A stretch of 64,000 bases of DNA from Flavobacteriales bacterium. GTDB taxonomy: Bacteria; Bacteroidota; Bacteroidia; Flavobacteriales_F; PHOS-HE28. This document shows positions 16,391 through 24,958 of the stretch, in pieces (position 1 is the first letter of the stretch; each line of letters begins with the position of its first letter). The translations under genes were made by a program, and so were the position numbers. The notes below the pieces were generated by a model that searched no databases, had not been told where the DNA came from, and saw only the letters and a program-made list of their open reading frames with translations. The stretch spans positions 186,001 to 250,000 of the forward strand of contig JACJZJ010000002.1 of assembly GCA_020635675.1 (NCBI GenBank), in the 5' to 3' direction.

Positions 16391-19150
16391 ATGCGAGGCA
16401 TCGGCGCCGCCCTGGTCTGGGGCATGGTGTTGGCCGTCAGGGCCCAGGACGCTTCGCTCATTCCACGGCTGCAAGCGGAACTGGATACCGCCCGTAGCGA
16501 TCAGGTGCGCCTCCGGCTGCACATGGCGATCTGTGCCAACGCGGCCGACAGCGATCCGGCATTGGGCATCGAACACGGCACGCTGGCGGCGGACCTGGCC
16601 CGCCGCGCGGACGATCGCACCGCACTGGGTACGGCCTTGACCGACCTGGGCTATTGCCACCTCCGCACGAGCGAGTTCGCCAGGGCCGATAGCGTGCTCC
16701 AGCTCGCACTGCTCACGGTCCGCTTGTCCGGCGATAGCTGTGCCCTCGCGAAGGTGCACACCAACATCGGGATGAACCGGCAGATGCAGATGCACCACGC
16801 CGATGCACTGGAGCAATTCCTAAAGGCCCTGTACCTCGGGGAACATTGTGCCGATCCCCGCGTTCGGGCCACCCGGCTGTACGCCGTCGGTTCGTCCTAC
16901 AACAACATGGATCGCCATGCCGAGGCCCTGCCCTATTTCCAGGAGGCCTTTGCGATCGACAGTGCCCGCCATGACAGCGCCCGGATGGCCAAGGAGTACA
17001 TCGCCATGGCCATCGATCGTTCAGGCATGGGCGATCCGGACCTTGCGCTCGAGCTCTTCGAACGCGCGATCCCCTGCGCCCTCGCCGCCGGCGACTCGCT
17101 CATGGTGGGGTATGTGAACTACAACCGCGCCGAGATCGCCATGCGACGCGGTGATCGTTCGCGGGCGGTCGACCTGGCCCGGGGGACGGTCGCCTTGTTC
17201 GAACGGATGGAACGACCGGCGGAGCTGCTCCACGCACAGATCATGCTGGGCGTCTATCTCCATGTGGGCGGGCAGGATGCGGAAGCGCTGCCGGTGTTCA
17301 ACGCAGCCCTGTCCGCCGCGCGAAGGCTCGGCATCCCCGCCGAGGAGCTGCAAGCCTTGAAGGGGTCGGCAGGTGCGGAAAAAGCCCTGGGGCTCCCCGC
17401 GGAGGCGCTTCGGCATTTCGAGCGCTACATGGCCCTCAAGGATTCTCTCGCGGGTCTCGACCAGGAGCACCGTCTGCAGGAATTGTCAGCGCGATATGAA
17501 TCGGAAAAGAAGGAGAAGGAACTGGCTCGTTCGAAGGCGGACGAGGCCCTGGCCCGTGAGGAGGCCGAACACCAGAAACTGCTGGCCTCCATTGCCCTGG
17601 GCGGCCTGCTGTTGCTGGGGGTGATCACGGTCCTCCTCGTTCGTGGCAACCGCAAGGAACGCCGACTGGTCGCCCAGCTGGAACTGCAACACGCCGAAGC
17701 CGAACGTCAACGCGAACGGGCCGAGGCGAGCGAGCGCGCCAAGGACCGCTTCCTCGCGCACATGGGCCACGAACTGCGCACGCCACTGAACGCGATCCTC
17801 GGTTTCTCCTCGCTGCTCATGCAGGATGCGGAGGACGAACGTGAAATCCGCTACCTGGGATCCATCCGCAAGGCCGGCGATGACCTGCTGTTGCACATCA
17901 ACGACCTGCTCGATGTCGCGCGCTCGCAGGAGGGCAGGCTTCGATTGCGCGAAGCGCCCTTCGATCCGAACGCACATGCGCGAGCCTGCATCGAACAGCT
18001 CCGACCGCGGGCCAACGAGCGCGGCAATGACCTGGCGATCCGGATCGACGGCACCCTCCCCGCTTTCATCCAGGGTGATGCGCAACGCTTTGACCAGATC
18101 CTGATGAACCTGCTGGGCAATGCGGTGAAGTTCACGTCGAACGGTTCGGTCACCCTGCACCTCGGAACCATCGATGATCAGCTGTCGATCACGGTGACGG
18201 ACACCGGTATGGGCATCCCGGAGGAGGCCCTGCCACACATCTTCGATCGCTTCGTGCAGGCGCGGGAGGAGGATGACCGGGTAGAGGGAGGAACGGGCCT
18301 TGGGCTGGCGATCGTGAAGGAGCTCGTCGGTCTGATGGGCGGGTGGATCGATGTGGAGAGCGTGCCGGAGAAAGGCAGCACCTTCCGTGTCACGCTGCCG
18401 ATGCAGGAGGTGGACGCGCCATTCGACGCTCAAGGGAACGGGCGACCTGTCCAGCCGATCGACCATGGGGTGCGCGCCACGATCCTGATCGCGGAGGATG
18501 ACCCGACGAACGCCGAGGTCGCCGAAGCATCGTTGCAGCGCGTGGTGCCGCGGTGCCAGGTGATCCGGGTCGGTGATGGTCAGGAGGCCTATGAAATGAT
18601 CCGCGATGACCGGGAAGGTCGCATCGATCTCGTGTTGATGGACGTGCGGATGCCCCGCTGGAACGGGATCGACGCTACGCGCGCGATCCGATCACTTGGC
18701 GGTCGGGCGGCACGGATCCCCATCATCGCGCTCACCGCGAGCGTGCTGCCCGAGGATCATGTCCAGTGCATCCAGGCCGGCATGAACGCCTGCATGAACA
18801 AACCGTACACTCTGGCCGCATTGCGCGCCGTGCTGATCGATCACCTGGGTCTGCTATCCGCGGGACAGGAAAGGAACGGGAACGATCCGGACGGCCTCGG
18901 CGCGCTGTTCCAGCGGCTGATCCCGGAGCGGGTCGAAGCCCTTGCACAGGCCATCGACCGGAACGATGGGCAGCAGGTCGTAGAGATCGTTCATCGCATG
19001 CGCCCTCAGCTCGTGCATCGTGATGCCGCACGATTCATGCAGGCCTGCGATGCGATCGCATCGACCGCATTGACGGGGGATCACCAAAGCGTGCTGGCAC
19101 AGGCGAAGGAACTCCAGGGGCTGATCCAAGTGACCATGCATGGAACTTGA
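16391..19150 (+). CDS. TPR hybrid sensor histidine kinase with receiver and Hpt-like domains
   Basis: A 919-aa membrane sensor. A signal sequence (residues 1-18) precedes a periplasmic region of TPR repeats (~30-370), a coiled coil, and one membrane helix at ~395-420 (IALGGLLLLGVITVLLV). The cytoplasmic half has HisKA (HMGHELRTPLNAIL, His460), HATPase_c (NLLGNAVKFTSNG; TDTGMGIP; GGTGLGLAIV), a receiver (ILIAEDDPTNAEV; LVLMDVRMP, Asp751; CMNKPY Lys) and a C-terminal Hpt-like helix (EIVHRMRPQL, His868). It can therefore relay phosphate His-Asp-His to the LytTR regulator encoded directly after it. Signal unknown; divergent from the surface-repeat operon. Confidence 0.92.
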   Translation: MRGIGAALVWGMVLAVRAQDASLIPRLQAELDTARSDQVRLRLHMAICANAADSDPALGIEHGTLAADLARRADDRTALGTALTDLGYCHLRTSEFARADSVLQLALLTVRLSGDSCALAKVHTNIGMNRQMQMHHADALEQFLKALYLGEHCADPRVRATRLYAVGSSYNNMDRHAEALPYFQEAFAIDSARHDSARMAKEYIAMAIDRSGMGDPDLALELFERAIPCALAAGDSLMVGYVNYNRAEIAMRRGDRSRAVDLARGTVALFERMERPAELLHAQIMLGVYLHVGGQDAEALPVFNAALSAARRLGIPAEELQALKGSAGAEKALGLPAEALRHFERYMALKDSLAGLDQEHRLQELSARYESEKKEKELARSKADEALAREEAEHQKLLASIALGGLLLLGVITVLLVRGNRKERRLVAQLELQHAEAERQRERAEASERAKDRFLAHMGHELRTPLNAILGFSSLLMQDAEDEREIRYLGSIRKAGDDLLLHINDLLDVARSQEGRLRLREAPFDPNAHARACIEQLRPRANERGNDLAIRIDGTLPAFIQGDAQRFDQILMNLLGNAVKFTSNGSVTLHLGTIDDQLSITVTDTGMGIPEEALPHIFDRFVQAREEDDRVEGGTGLGLAIVKELVGLMGGWIDVESVPEKGSTFRVTLPMQEVDAPFDAQGNGRPVQPIDHGVRATILIAEDDPTNAEVAEASLQRVVPRCQVIRVGDGQEAYEMIRDDREGRIDLVLMDVRMPRWNGIDATRAIRSLGGRAARIPIIALTASVLPEDHVQCIQAGMNACMNKPYTLAALRAVLIDHLGLLSAGQERNGNDPDGLGALFQRLIPERVEALAQAIDRNDGQQVVEIVHRMRPQLVHRDAARFMQACDAIASTALTGDHQSVLAQAKELQGLIQVTMHGT

Positions 19151-19163
19151 ACGTGAACGGACG

Positions 19164-19907
19164 ATGCCGCGTGCGCGCGCCGTTATCGTGGATGACGACG
19201 TCTTCACGCGCGAGCAACTGGCCGGCGAATTGCATCGTTCGCGCTGGCCTATCGATGTGGTGGCGACCGCGGAGGATGGACGGGAAGGGCTCGAACGGAT
19301 CCGCGGTGCGCGGCCTGATATCGTCTTCGTTGATGTCCAGATGCCCGGCCTCGACGGGTTCGCGATGCTCGACGCCCTCACCGAACGCAATTTCGGGGTC
19401 GTGTTCATCACCAGCTACGACGCCTATGCCATCCGCGCCATCCGCTACAGCGCCCTCGACTATCTGCTGAAACCCATCGATCCGGTGGAACTGGACGCCA
19501 CCTTGGAGCGATTCGCCCGCGAACGCAGCTCCGTGGAGGGTCGGATCAAACATCTGCTCGACCGCAAGGAACAAGTGCGTGAAGTTCCCGGTACGCTCAT
19601 CATCGTCACCCGGGAGGGCGACCGGACGATCCGCACGAGGGATATCGTGCGGTGTGCATCCGATGGCAACTACACCTGGTTCCATCTCACTGGTGATCGG
19701 AAGATCCTATCGAGCTACACGCTCGGGAACTACGCGGATTTCCTCGAGCGCAACGAGTTCGTACGCGTCCACCGGTCGCACATGATCAATCGGGCGCACG
19801 TCCGCTCGGTGGACCCTGAGATCGGCATCGCAATGTCCGATGGCAGTTCCATCGAGGTCAGTCGGCGCCGCAGGGCGGAGGTGATGGCCGCGCTCCGGGG
19901 GAGCTGA
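19164..19907 (+). CDS. LytTR-family response regulator
   Basis: A 247-aa regulator. Residues ~1-120 are a receiver with acidic pocket VIVDDD, phospho-acceptor Asp57 in FVDVQMPGLDG, switch Ser in FITSYDAYAI and Lys in YLLKPIDPVEL. A LytTR DNA-binding domain follows (GDRTIRTRDIVRCASDGNYTW split over its first strands, then RVHRSHMINRAHV). LytTR proteins bind paired direct repeats in promoters. The ATG at 19164 (MPRARAVIVDDD) puts the receiver at the usual distance from the N-terminus; an in-frame ATG at 19140 would overlap the kinase gene by 11 nt and suggests coupling. Partner kinase is the gene before it. Confidence 0.92.
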   Translation: MPRARAVIVDDDVFTREQLAGELHRSRWPIDVVATAEDGREGLERIRGARPDIVFVDVQMPGLDGFAMLDALTERNFGVVFITSYDAYAIRAIRYSALDYLLKPIDPVELDATLERFARERSSVEGRIKHLLDRKEQVREVPGTLIIVTREGDRTIRTRDIVRCASDGNYTWFHLTGDRKILSSYTLGNYADFLERNEFVRVHRSHMINRAHVRSVDPEIGIAMSDGSSIEVSRRRRAEVMAALRGS

Positions 19908-19909
19908 TC

Positions 19910-20833
19910 TCAATCCATGCTGAAGTAATCCGCGCTCTGGTACCGCCCGGTGCGCTCCTTCTCGAGCTGCATCAGGATGTCATTGGCCAGGCTGCTGGCG
20001 CCGAACCGGAACCAGTGCGGGTCGAGCCACTCCTCGCCGAGCTCCTCCTTCACCATCATCAGATAGTGCAGGGCCTCCTTGCTCTTGCGGATACCGCCGG
20101 CGGGCTTCATGGCGATCATCTTTCCTGTCTTCAGGTAATGGTCGCGGATGGCGTGCAACATCACAAGCGTCACCTCCATGGTGGCGGCGGGGTTGATCTT
20201 GCCGGTGCTGGTCTTGATGAAGTCGGCGCCGGCCGCGATGGCGATGTCGCTGGCCAGGCGCACCTTGTCGTAGGTGCCCAGTTCGCCGGTCTCCAGGATC
20301 ACCTTCAGGCGGGCATCACCGCAGGCCTCCTTGATCGCGGCGATCTCGTCGAACACGAAGGCGTGGTCGCCGCTGTGGAAATGACCACGGCTGATCACCA
20401 TGTCGATCTCATCGGCACCTTCGTTCACGGCATACTTCGTGTCGGCCAGCTTCACCGCTTTGGGTGCCTGACCGCTGGGAAAGGCCGTGGCCACGGAGGC
20501 CACCTTCACTCTGCTGCCTTCCAAGGCCTTCTTCGCGGCCTTGACCAATGTGGGATAGACACACACGGCGGCCACGGACGGCAGACCGGGATAGCCATCG
20601 TGGAGGTGCATGGCCTTGTAGCACAGCTGCTGCACCTTGCCCGGCGTATCCTGACCTTCGAGGGTGGTCAGGTCGATCATGCTCAGCGCCAGCTTCATCC
20701 CCTGCACTTTCGTCCCCTTCTTGATGCTGCGTGTCCGGATCCGCGCCGTGCGCTCCTCGATACCCATCTGGTCCACGGTGGGCGTGGTGCGGGGATCGGG
20801 GGGGCCTGTACGGGCAGGGGGCTTGACGGGCAT
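19910..20833 (-). CDS. deoC: Deoxyribose-phosphate aldolase
   Basis: A 307-aa class I aldolase that splits 2-deoxyribose-5-phosphate into glyceraldehyde-3-phosphate and acetaldehyde. The Schiff-base lysine is in DFIKTSTGK, the active-site Asp in ADEIDMVI, and the phosphate/Lys pair in MKPAGGIR. It is longer than E. coli DeoC because of a ~45-residue N-terminal extension, as in eukaryotic and many Bacteroidota forms. The ATG lies 16 nt from a TTG-N17-TATCTTTG promoter. It converges with the LytTR gene with 2 nt between stops and diverges from cysC. Acetaldehyde made here may be used by the ALDH genes on the same strand. Confidence 0.95.
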   Translation of the reverse strand: MPVKPPARTGPPDPRTTPTVDQMGIEERTARIRTRSIKKGTKVQGMKLALSMIDLTTLEGQDTPGKVQQLCYKAMHLHDGYPGLPSVAAVCVYPTLVKAAKKALEGSRVKVASVATAFPSGQAPKAVKLADTKYAVNEGADEIDMVISRGHFHSGDHAFVFDEIAAIKEACGDARLKVILETGELGTYDKVRLASDIAIAAGADFIKTSTGKINPAATMEVTLVMLHAIRDHYLKTGKMIAMKPAGGIRKSKEALHYLMMVKEELGEEWLDPHWFRFGASSLANDILMQLEKERTGRYQSADYFSMD

Positions 20834-20849
20834 GGGGCAGGATGAGGTC

Positions 20850-20877
20850 CAAAGATAGCGGAAGCCGCATCCATCAA
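20850..20877 (-). promoter_or_regulatory. deoC promoter, TTG-N17-TATCTTTG
   Basis: On the minus strand TTG (20877-20875), a 17-nt spacer and TATCTTTG (20857-20850) match the Bacteroidota -33/-7 pattern. The -7 box ends 16 nt before the deoC start codon. Confidence 0.65.
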
Positions 20878-20902
20878 GGCGTTCAAGGCGGTCCGGATCG
20901 GC

Positions 20903-20910
20903 TACCTTTG
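20903..20910 (+). promoter_or_regulatory. cysC promoter -7 box TACCTTTG
   Basis: Exact match to TAnnTTTG, 9 nt before the chosen cysC start at 20920. It supports that start over the in-frame ATG at 20842, which would lie upstream of the promoter. No convincing -33 TTG is visible at 19 nt. Confidence 0.6.
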
Positions 20911-20919
20911 CAGCCCGAA

Positions 20920-21540
20920 ATGCCAGGCGCCCAGGACCATATCCATCCGATCCATGACAGGCTGCTGCAACGTTCCGACAAGGAGGCGCTGCTCGGCCAG
21001 CTTGGCTGCGTGATCTGGATGACGGGTCTCAGCGGCAGCGGCAAGAGCACGATCGCGATCGGCCTGGAACGCCGGCTCCACGAACAGGGCCTCTTGACCC
21101 AGGTGCTCGACGGCGACAACGTGCGTACCGGCATCAACAACAACCTGGGCTTCAGCGCGGCCGACCGCACCGAGAACATCCGCCGGATCGCCGAGGTGGC
21201 CAAGCTTTTCGCGCAAAGCGGGGTCGTCACCATCTGCTGCTTCATCAGTCCCACCGTGGAGATCCGCCAGCAGGCCCGCATGATCATCGGCGCCGACGAC
21301 TTCATCGAGGTGTTCATCGACACGCCCTTGGAGGAATGCGAAGCGCGGGATGTAAAAGGGCTCTACGCCAAGGCCCGCGCTGGCGAGGTGAAGGATTTTA
21401 CCGGCATCAGCGCCCCGTTCGAGGCACCGGAACACCCGGACATCCACATCGCCACGTCGGGACGCGATGAAGCGGAGTGCATCACCGACCTGTACGAACG
21501 CATCCTGCTGCGCGTGAAGCGCGCCGACGTCCATGCATAA
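20920..21540 (+). CDS. cysC: Adenylylsulfate (APS) kinase
   Basis: A 206-aa kinase that phosphorylates APS at the 3' position to give PAPS. The P-loop is MTGLSGSGKST, followed by LDGDNVRTGINNNLGFS (substrate-binding DGDNxRxGxxxxLGF), the TENIRRIAEVAKLF helix and CFISPTVEIRQQAR. The lid region RDVKGLYAKARAGEVKDFTG is intact. It overlaps cysD by 8 nt and heads cysC-cysD-cysN. PAPS could feed sulfate assimilation or sulfotransferases; no cysH or sulfite reductase gene is in the window. Confidence 0.95.
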   Translation: MPGAQDHIHPIHDRLLQRSDKEALLGQLGCVIWMTGLSGSGKSTIAIGLERRLHEQGLLTQVLDGDNVRTGINNNLGFSAADRTENIRRIAEVAKLFAQSGVVTICCFISPTVEIRQQARMIIGADDFIEVFIDTPLEECEARDVKGLYAKARAGEVKDFTGISAPFEAPEHPDIHIATSGRDEAECITDLYERILLRVKRADVHA

Positions 21541-22438
21541 CTACCGGCTCACCCACCTGAAGGAGCTCGAGAGCGAGAGCATCCACATCCTGCGCGAGGT
21601 GGCGGCGCAGTTCGAGCACCCCGCATTGCTCTTCAGCGGTGGCAAGGATTCCATCGTGTGCTTCCACCTGGCACGCAAGGCCTTCTTCCCGGCGAAAGTG
21701 CCCTTCCCCCTGGTGCACATCGACACCGGCCACAACTTCCCGGAGACCATGCGGTTCCGCGATGCCCTAGTGCAGGAGCACAGCGTGACGCTGATCGTGG
21801 GCTCGGTGCAGGAGAGCATCGACCAGGGGAAGGTGCAGGAGGAAACGGGCTACCACGCCAGTCGCAACAAGCTGCAGACGGTGACCCTGCTCGATACCAT
21901 CGGAACGCACAAGATCGATTGTGCCATCGGCGGCGGCCGGCGCGACGAGGAGAAGGCCCGGGCGAAGGAGCGCGTGTTCAGCCACCGCGACGAGTTCGGC
22001 CAGTGGGACCCGAAGAACCAGCGGCCCGAGCTGTGGAACCTGTACAATGGACGCAAACGCCCCGGCGAACATTTCCGCGCGTTCCCCATCAGCAACTGGA
22101 CGGAGATGGACGTGTGGCAGTACATCCTGCACGAGGACATCGCCATCCCCAGCATCTACTTCAGCCATGAACGCGAGGTGTTCGAGCGCGACGGCGTGCT
22201 CTATGCCAACAGCGACTTCATGCGCCTGAAGCCCGAGGAGAAACCCTACATGCGCCGCGTGCGCTTCCGTACCATCGGCGACATGAGCTGCACCGGCGCG
22301 GTGGATTCACCGGCGGCCACCTTGGAGGAGATCATCGCGGAGGTGGCCAGCAGCCGGGTGACCGAGCGCGGGAGCCGCATCGATGACAAACGCAGCGAGG
22401 CGGCGATGGAGGACAGGAAGAAGGAAGGCTACTTCTGA
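21533..22438 (+). CDS. cysD: Sulfate adenylyltransferase small subunit
   Basis: A 301-aa ATP-pyrophosphatase (PP-loop) subunit of ATP sulfurylase. The PP-loop is LLFSGGKDSIVCFHL, with VHIDTGHNFPETMRFRD next; GGGRRDEEKARAKERVFS and the FPISNWTEMDVWQYI segment are strictly typical of CysD. It adenylates sulfate to APS together with the GTPase CysN, which energises the reaction. It starts inside the last codons of cysC and its stop codon provides the first base of an octamer repeat that fills the gap to cysN. Confidence 0.96.
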   Translation: MHNYRLTHLKELESESIHILREVAAQFEHPALLFSGGKDSIVCFHLARKAFFPAKVPFPLVHIDTGHNFPETMRFRDALVQEHSVTLIVGSVQESIDQGKVQEETGYHASRNKLQTVTLLDTIGTHKIDCAIGGGRRDEEKARAKERVFSHRDEFGQWDPKNQRPELWNLYNGRKRPGEHFRAFPISNWTEMDVWQYILHEDIAIPSIYFSHEREVFERDGVLYANSDFMRLKPEEKPYMRRVRFRTIGDMSCTGAVDSPAATLEEIIAEVASSRVTERGSRIDDKRSEAAMEDRKKEGYF

Positions 22439-22469
22439 TCAGAAGATCAGAAGATCAGAAGATCAGAAG
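22438..22469 (+). repeat. Four perfect tandem ATCAGAAG units filling the cysD-cysN gap
   Basis: Units at 22438-22445, 22446-22453, 22454-22461 and 22462-22469. The array begins with the last base of the cysD stop codon and ends one base before the cysN ATG, so it makes up the whole ribosome-loading region. The 8-bp unit is not a multiple of three. Confidence 0.9.
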
Positions 22470-23768
22470 ATGAACCACGATCCAAGTACGGGCGGACGAT
22501 CGTCCGCCCCAACAGGCTACCTCGACATGGACCTCCTGCGCTTCACCACCGCGGGCAGCGTGGACGACGGCAAGAGCACGCTGATCGGAAGGCTGCTGTT
22601 CGACAGCAAGGCCATTTTCGAGGACCAACTGGAGGCGGTGGAGCGCGCCAGTGCCAAGCGCGGCACCGGCGAGGTGGACCTGAGCCTGCTGACCGACGGC
22701 CTGCGCGCCGAGCGCGAACAGGGCATCACCATCGACGTGGCCTACCGCTACTTCGCCACGCCCAAGCGCAAATTCATCATCGCCGACACGCCCGGCCACA
22801 TCCAGTACACACGGAACATGGTCACCGGGGCCAGCACGGCCAACCTGGCGATCATCCTCGTGGACGCGCGCAAGGGCATCCAGGAACAGACCAACCGCCA
22901 CGCCTTCATCGCCTCGCTGCTGGGCATCCCCCACATCGTGTTCTGTGTGAACAAGATGGACCTGGTGGACTATGACGAGGCCGTCTTCGAGCGCATCAAG
23001 GGCGAGTTGGAGGACTTCAGCAGCAAATTGGACGTGCAGGACGTGCGCTACATCCCCATCAGCGCACTCAAGGGCGACATGGTGGTGCAGCGTGGCGCGA
23101 ACATGGACTGGTATCAGGGTCCCACGCTGATGTACCTGCTGGAGAACATCCATATCGCCGGCGACATCAACCACATCGACCGGCGCCTGCCGGTGCAGTA
23201 CGTGATCCGGCCGCAGGACGACCGTTGGCACGACTACCGGGGCTACGCGGGCCGCATCGCCGGCGGCGTTTTCCGTGTGGGCGACGCGGTTCAGGTGCTG
23301 CCCAGCGGCTTCGCCTCGCGCATCAAGAGCATCGACACCGAGAAGGGGCCGCTGCAGGAGGCCTTCGCCCCGATGAGCGTGACGCTGACCCTGGAGGACG
23401 AGATCGACATCAGCCGCGGCGACATGCTGGTGAGCCCGAACAACCTGCCGGAGACCACCCAGGACGTGGAGGTGATGCTCTGCTGGTTCAACGAACGGCC
23501 GCTCGTACCCAATGGCAAGTACGCCCTGAAGCACACCAGCCGCGACGCGCGATGCATGGTGAAGGAGGTGAAGTACAAGATGGACATCAACTCGCTGCAC
23601 AAGCTGGAGGGTGACAAGGCGATCGGCATGAATGATATCGGTCGCATCAGCCTGCGCACGACCGTTCCCCTCAGCTTCGATCCCTACAACCGAAACCGGA
23701 ATACGGGCAGCCTGATCCTGATCGACGAAGGCACCAACGAGACCGTGGCCGCGGGAATGATCGTGTGA
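22470..23768 (+). CDS. cysN: Sulfate adenylyltransferase large subunit (GTPase)
   Basis: A 432-aa EF-Tu-like GTPase that drives APS formation by CysD. G1 is AGSVDDGKSTLIGRLLFD, G2 region GITIDVAYR, G3 DTPGHIQYTRNM, and G4 NKMDLVDY, followed by two beta-barrel domains ending GRISLRTTVPLSFDPYNRNR. No APS-kinase domain is fused, consistent with separate cysC. The ATG at 22470 starts right after the octamer array; an in-frame ATG at 22383 lies inside cysD and is not used in the family. Followed by a GC-rich terminator. Confidence 0.96.
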   Translation: MNHDPSTGGRSSAPTGYLDMDLLRFTTAGSVDDGKSTLIGRLLFDSKAIFEDQLEAVERASAKRGTGEVDLSLLTDGLRAEREQGITIDVAYRYFATPKRKFIIADTPGHIQYTRNMVTGASTANLAIILVDARKGIQEQTNRHAFIASLLGIPHIVFCVNKMDLVDYDEAVFERIKGELEDFSSKLDVQDVRYIPISALKGDMVVQRGANMDWYQGPTLMYLLENIHIAGDINHIDRRLPVQYVIRPQDDRWHDYRGYAGRIAGGVFRVGDAVQVLPSGFASRIKSIDTEKGPLQEAFAPMSVTLTLEDEIDISRGDMLVSPNNLPETTQDVEVMLCWFNERPLVPNGKYALKHTSRDARCMVKEVKYKMDINSLHKLEGDKAIGMNDIGRISLRTTVPLSFDPYNRNRNTGSLILIDEGTNETVAAGMIV

Positions 23769-23790
23769 TCATCATCCACCGCGAACGAAG

Positions 23791-23815
23791 AAGGCCCGCC
23801 GAAGCGGGCCTTTCT
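23791..23815 (+). terminator. Hairpin terminator after cysN (bidirectional)
   Basis: AAGGCCCGC-CGAA-GCGGGCCTT is a perfect 9-bp stem with a GNRA-like loop, followed by a T-rich run. It lies 22 nt after the cysN stop and 17 nt before the end of the convergent tonB gene, so it can serve both strands. Confidence 0.8.
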
Positions 23816-23831
23816 CATGTTCCGTTCCCGA

Positions 23832-24500
23832 TCACTTCAGTGTGAAGCGGATCGGCAGATTGTATTGGACCTTCACCGGCTTCCCGCGCTGTTTTCCGGG
23901 CTGCCACGGCGGCATGTTGTTCACCACACGGAGCGCCTCCTCGTCACAACCTCCACCGATGCCCCGCAGCACCTTCGCGTCCTTCACCTTACCGTCCTTG
24001 TCCACCACGAACGTGACATAGACGACACCGGAAATGCCTGCATCGGCCGCCATCTGTGGGTATTTAATGGACTTGCCGAGGTATTTGAACAATGCTTCCT
24101 CACCTCCGGGGAAGGAAGGCATCTGTTCCACGATGGTGAAGATCTGCTCCTCCTCCACCCGTTCTTCGGGTTGTTCGATCACATCCACTTTGGTATCCTC
24201 CTCCACTTCGGTATCCTCCATCTCCACCTCCTCCACATCCTCGTCATCCTCCACGATCTCCAGCACGGTGGTCGGCGCAGGCGGTGGAGGCGGCGGAGGC
24301 GGCGGAGGCGTGGCGCTGGGTGGGATCACCTCTTCCTCCAACAGGTCCAGCTTCAGGGTGCCCATCGTATTGTCGGACCTGTCGAAGGCGGTCCATTCGA
24401 AAGCCACCAGTGTCAAAGCCAATGCGGCGAGCAGGCCGATGCCCAGGAAGCTGTTCTTGCGCTTCTCGAGATCGGCTTCGGGTGATTTCCTTGCTTCCAT
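23832..24500 (-). CDS. TonB-type energy transducer
   Basis: A 222-aa inner-membrane protein that couples proton motive force to outer-membrane transport. A short charged N-terminus (MEARKSPEADLEKRKNS) precedes one membrane helix (LGIGLLAALALTLVAFEW), then a run of ten prolines, a very acidic stretch (VEDDEDVEEVEMEDTEVEED) and a C-terminal TonB domain (FPGGEEALFKYLGKSIKYP; GISGVVYVTFVVDKDGKV; GGCDEEALRVVNNMPPWQPG). It lies downstream of sprA-gcvH-vanZ, an order I recall in other Flavobacteriia, and has its own TAAATTTG box at 24548-24555. Confidence 0.92.
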   Translation of the reverse strand: MEARKSPEADLEKRKNSFLGIGLLAALALTLVAFEWTAFDRSDNTMGTLKLDLLEEEVIPPSATPPPPPPPPPPAPTTVLEIVEDDEDVEEVEMEDTEVEEDTKVDVIEQPEERVEEEQIFTIVEQMPSFPGGEEALFKYLGKSIKYPQMAADAGISGVVYVTFVVDKDGKVKDAKVLRGIGGGCDEEALRVVNNMPPWQPGKQRGKPVKVQYNLPIRFTLK

Positions 24501-24547
24501 CGGTTGCCGTGCTTTGCATCCCCGTACACCGTGGACGGGATGAGGTT

Positions 24548-24555
24548 CAAATTTA
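24548..24555 (-). promoter_or_regulatory. -7 box TAAATTTG for tonB
   Basis: Exact TAnnTTTG match overlapping the last codon of the VanZ-like gene and lying 47 nt before the tonB start. It suggests that tonB can be expressed separately from the sprA cluster. Confidence 0.45.
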
Positions 24556-24954
24556 GGGATCCGTTCGTGCCGACGCTGATCCCGCCTTTGCCGCGCGCCG
24601 ATGCAGATATACCAGTCCGGCCACACAGCCCAGTGTATTGGCCACGAAGTCGGTGATGTCCGCCGTCCGCCCCATCAGCAGGGCACCCTGCATCACTTCC
24701 AATAGCCCGCCATAGACCACACAGGTGGCAAAGGCCCAACCCCATGCCTTGGCACGTTCCGTGGTCCGTGGGGTCAGGGGATGGAAGGCCAGCGCGGTCA
24801 GCACCGCTTGCACGGCGAAAAGGGCGAAATGGACGGCCTTGTCCAGATCGAGCAGGTCGAACCAATGCCATTCGGGGAGGTCCTTGCCGGGGATCAGGCA
24901 CAGCACCAGGATCATCAGGGCCCACAGCGCAGCCCGGCGCCCGTGGCGTCCCAT
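24553..24954 (-). CDS. VanZ-like family membrane protein
   Basis: A 133-aa protein with four hydrophobic helices and the VanZ-like signatures LCLIPGKDLPE, LDKAVHFALFAVQAVL and YGGLLEVMQGALLMGRTADITDFVANTLG (E/Q...R..D..D..aN..G). Members may bind or modify lipid-like molecules; the founding VanZ confers low teicoplanin resistance. It begins 4 nt after the gcvH stop and is part of the ruvA-sprA-gcvH-vanZ-tonB run. Confidence 0.88.
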   Translation of the reverse strand: MGRHGRRAALWALMILVLCLIPGKDLPEWHWFDLLDLDKAVHFALFAVQAVLTALAFHPLTPRTTERAKAWGWAFATCVVYGGLLEVMQGALLMGRTADITDFVANTLGCVAGLVYLHRRAAKAGSASARTDP

Positions 24955-24958
24955 GGGC

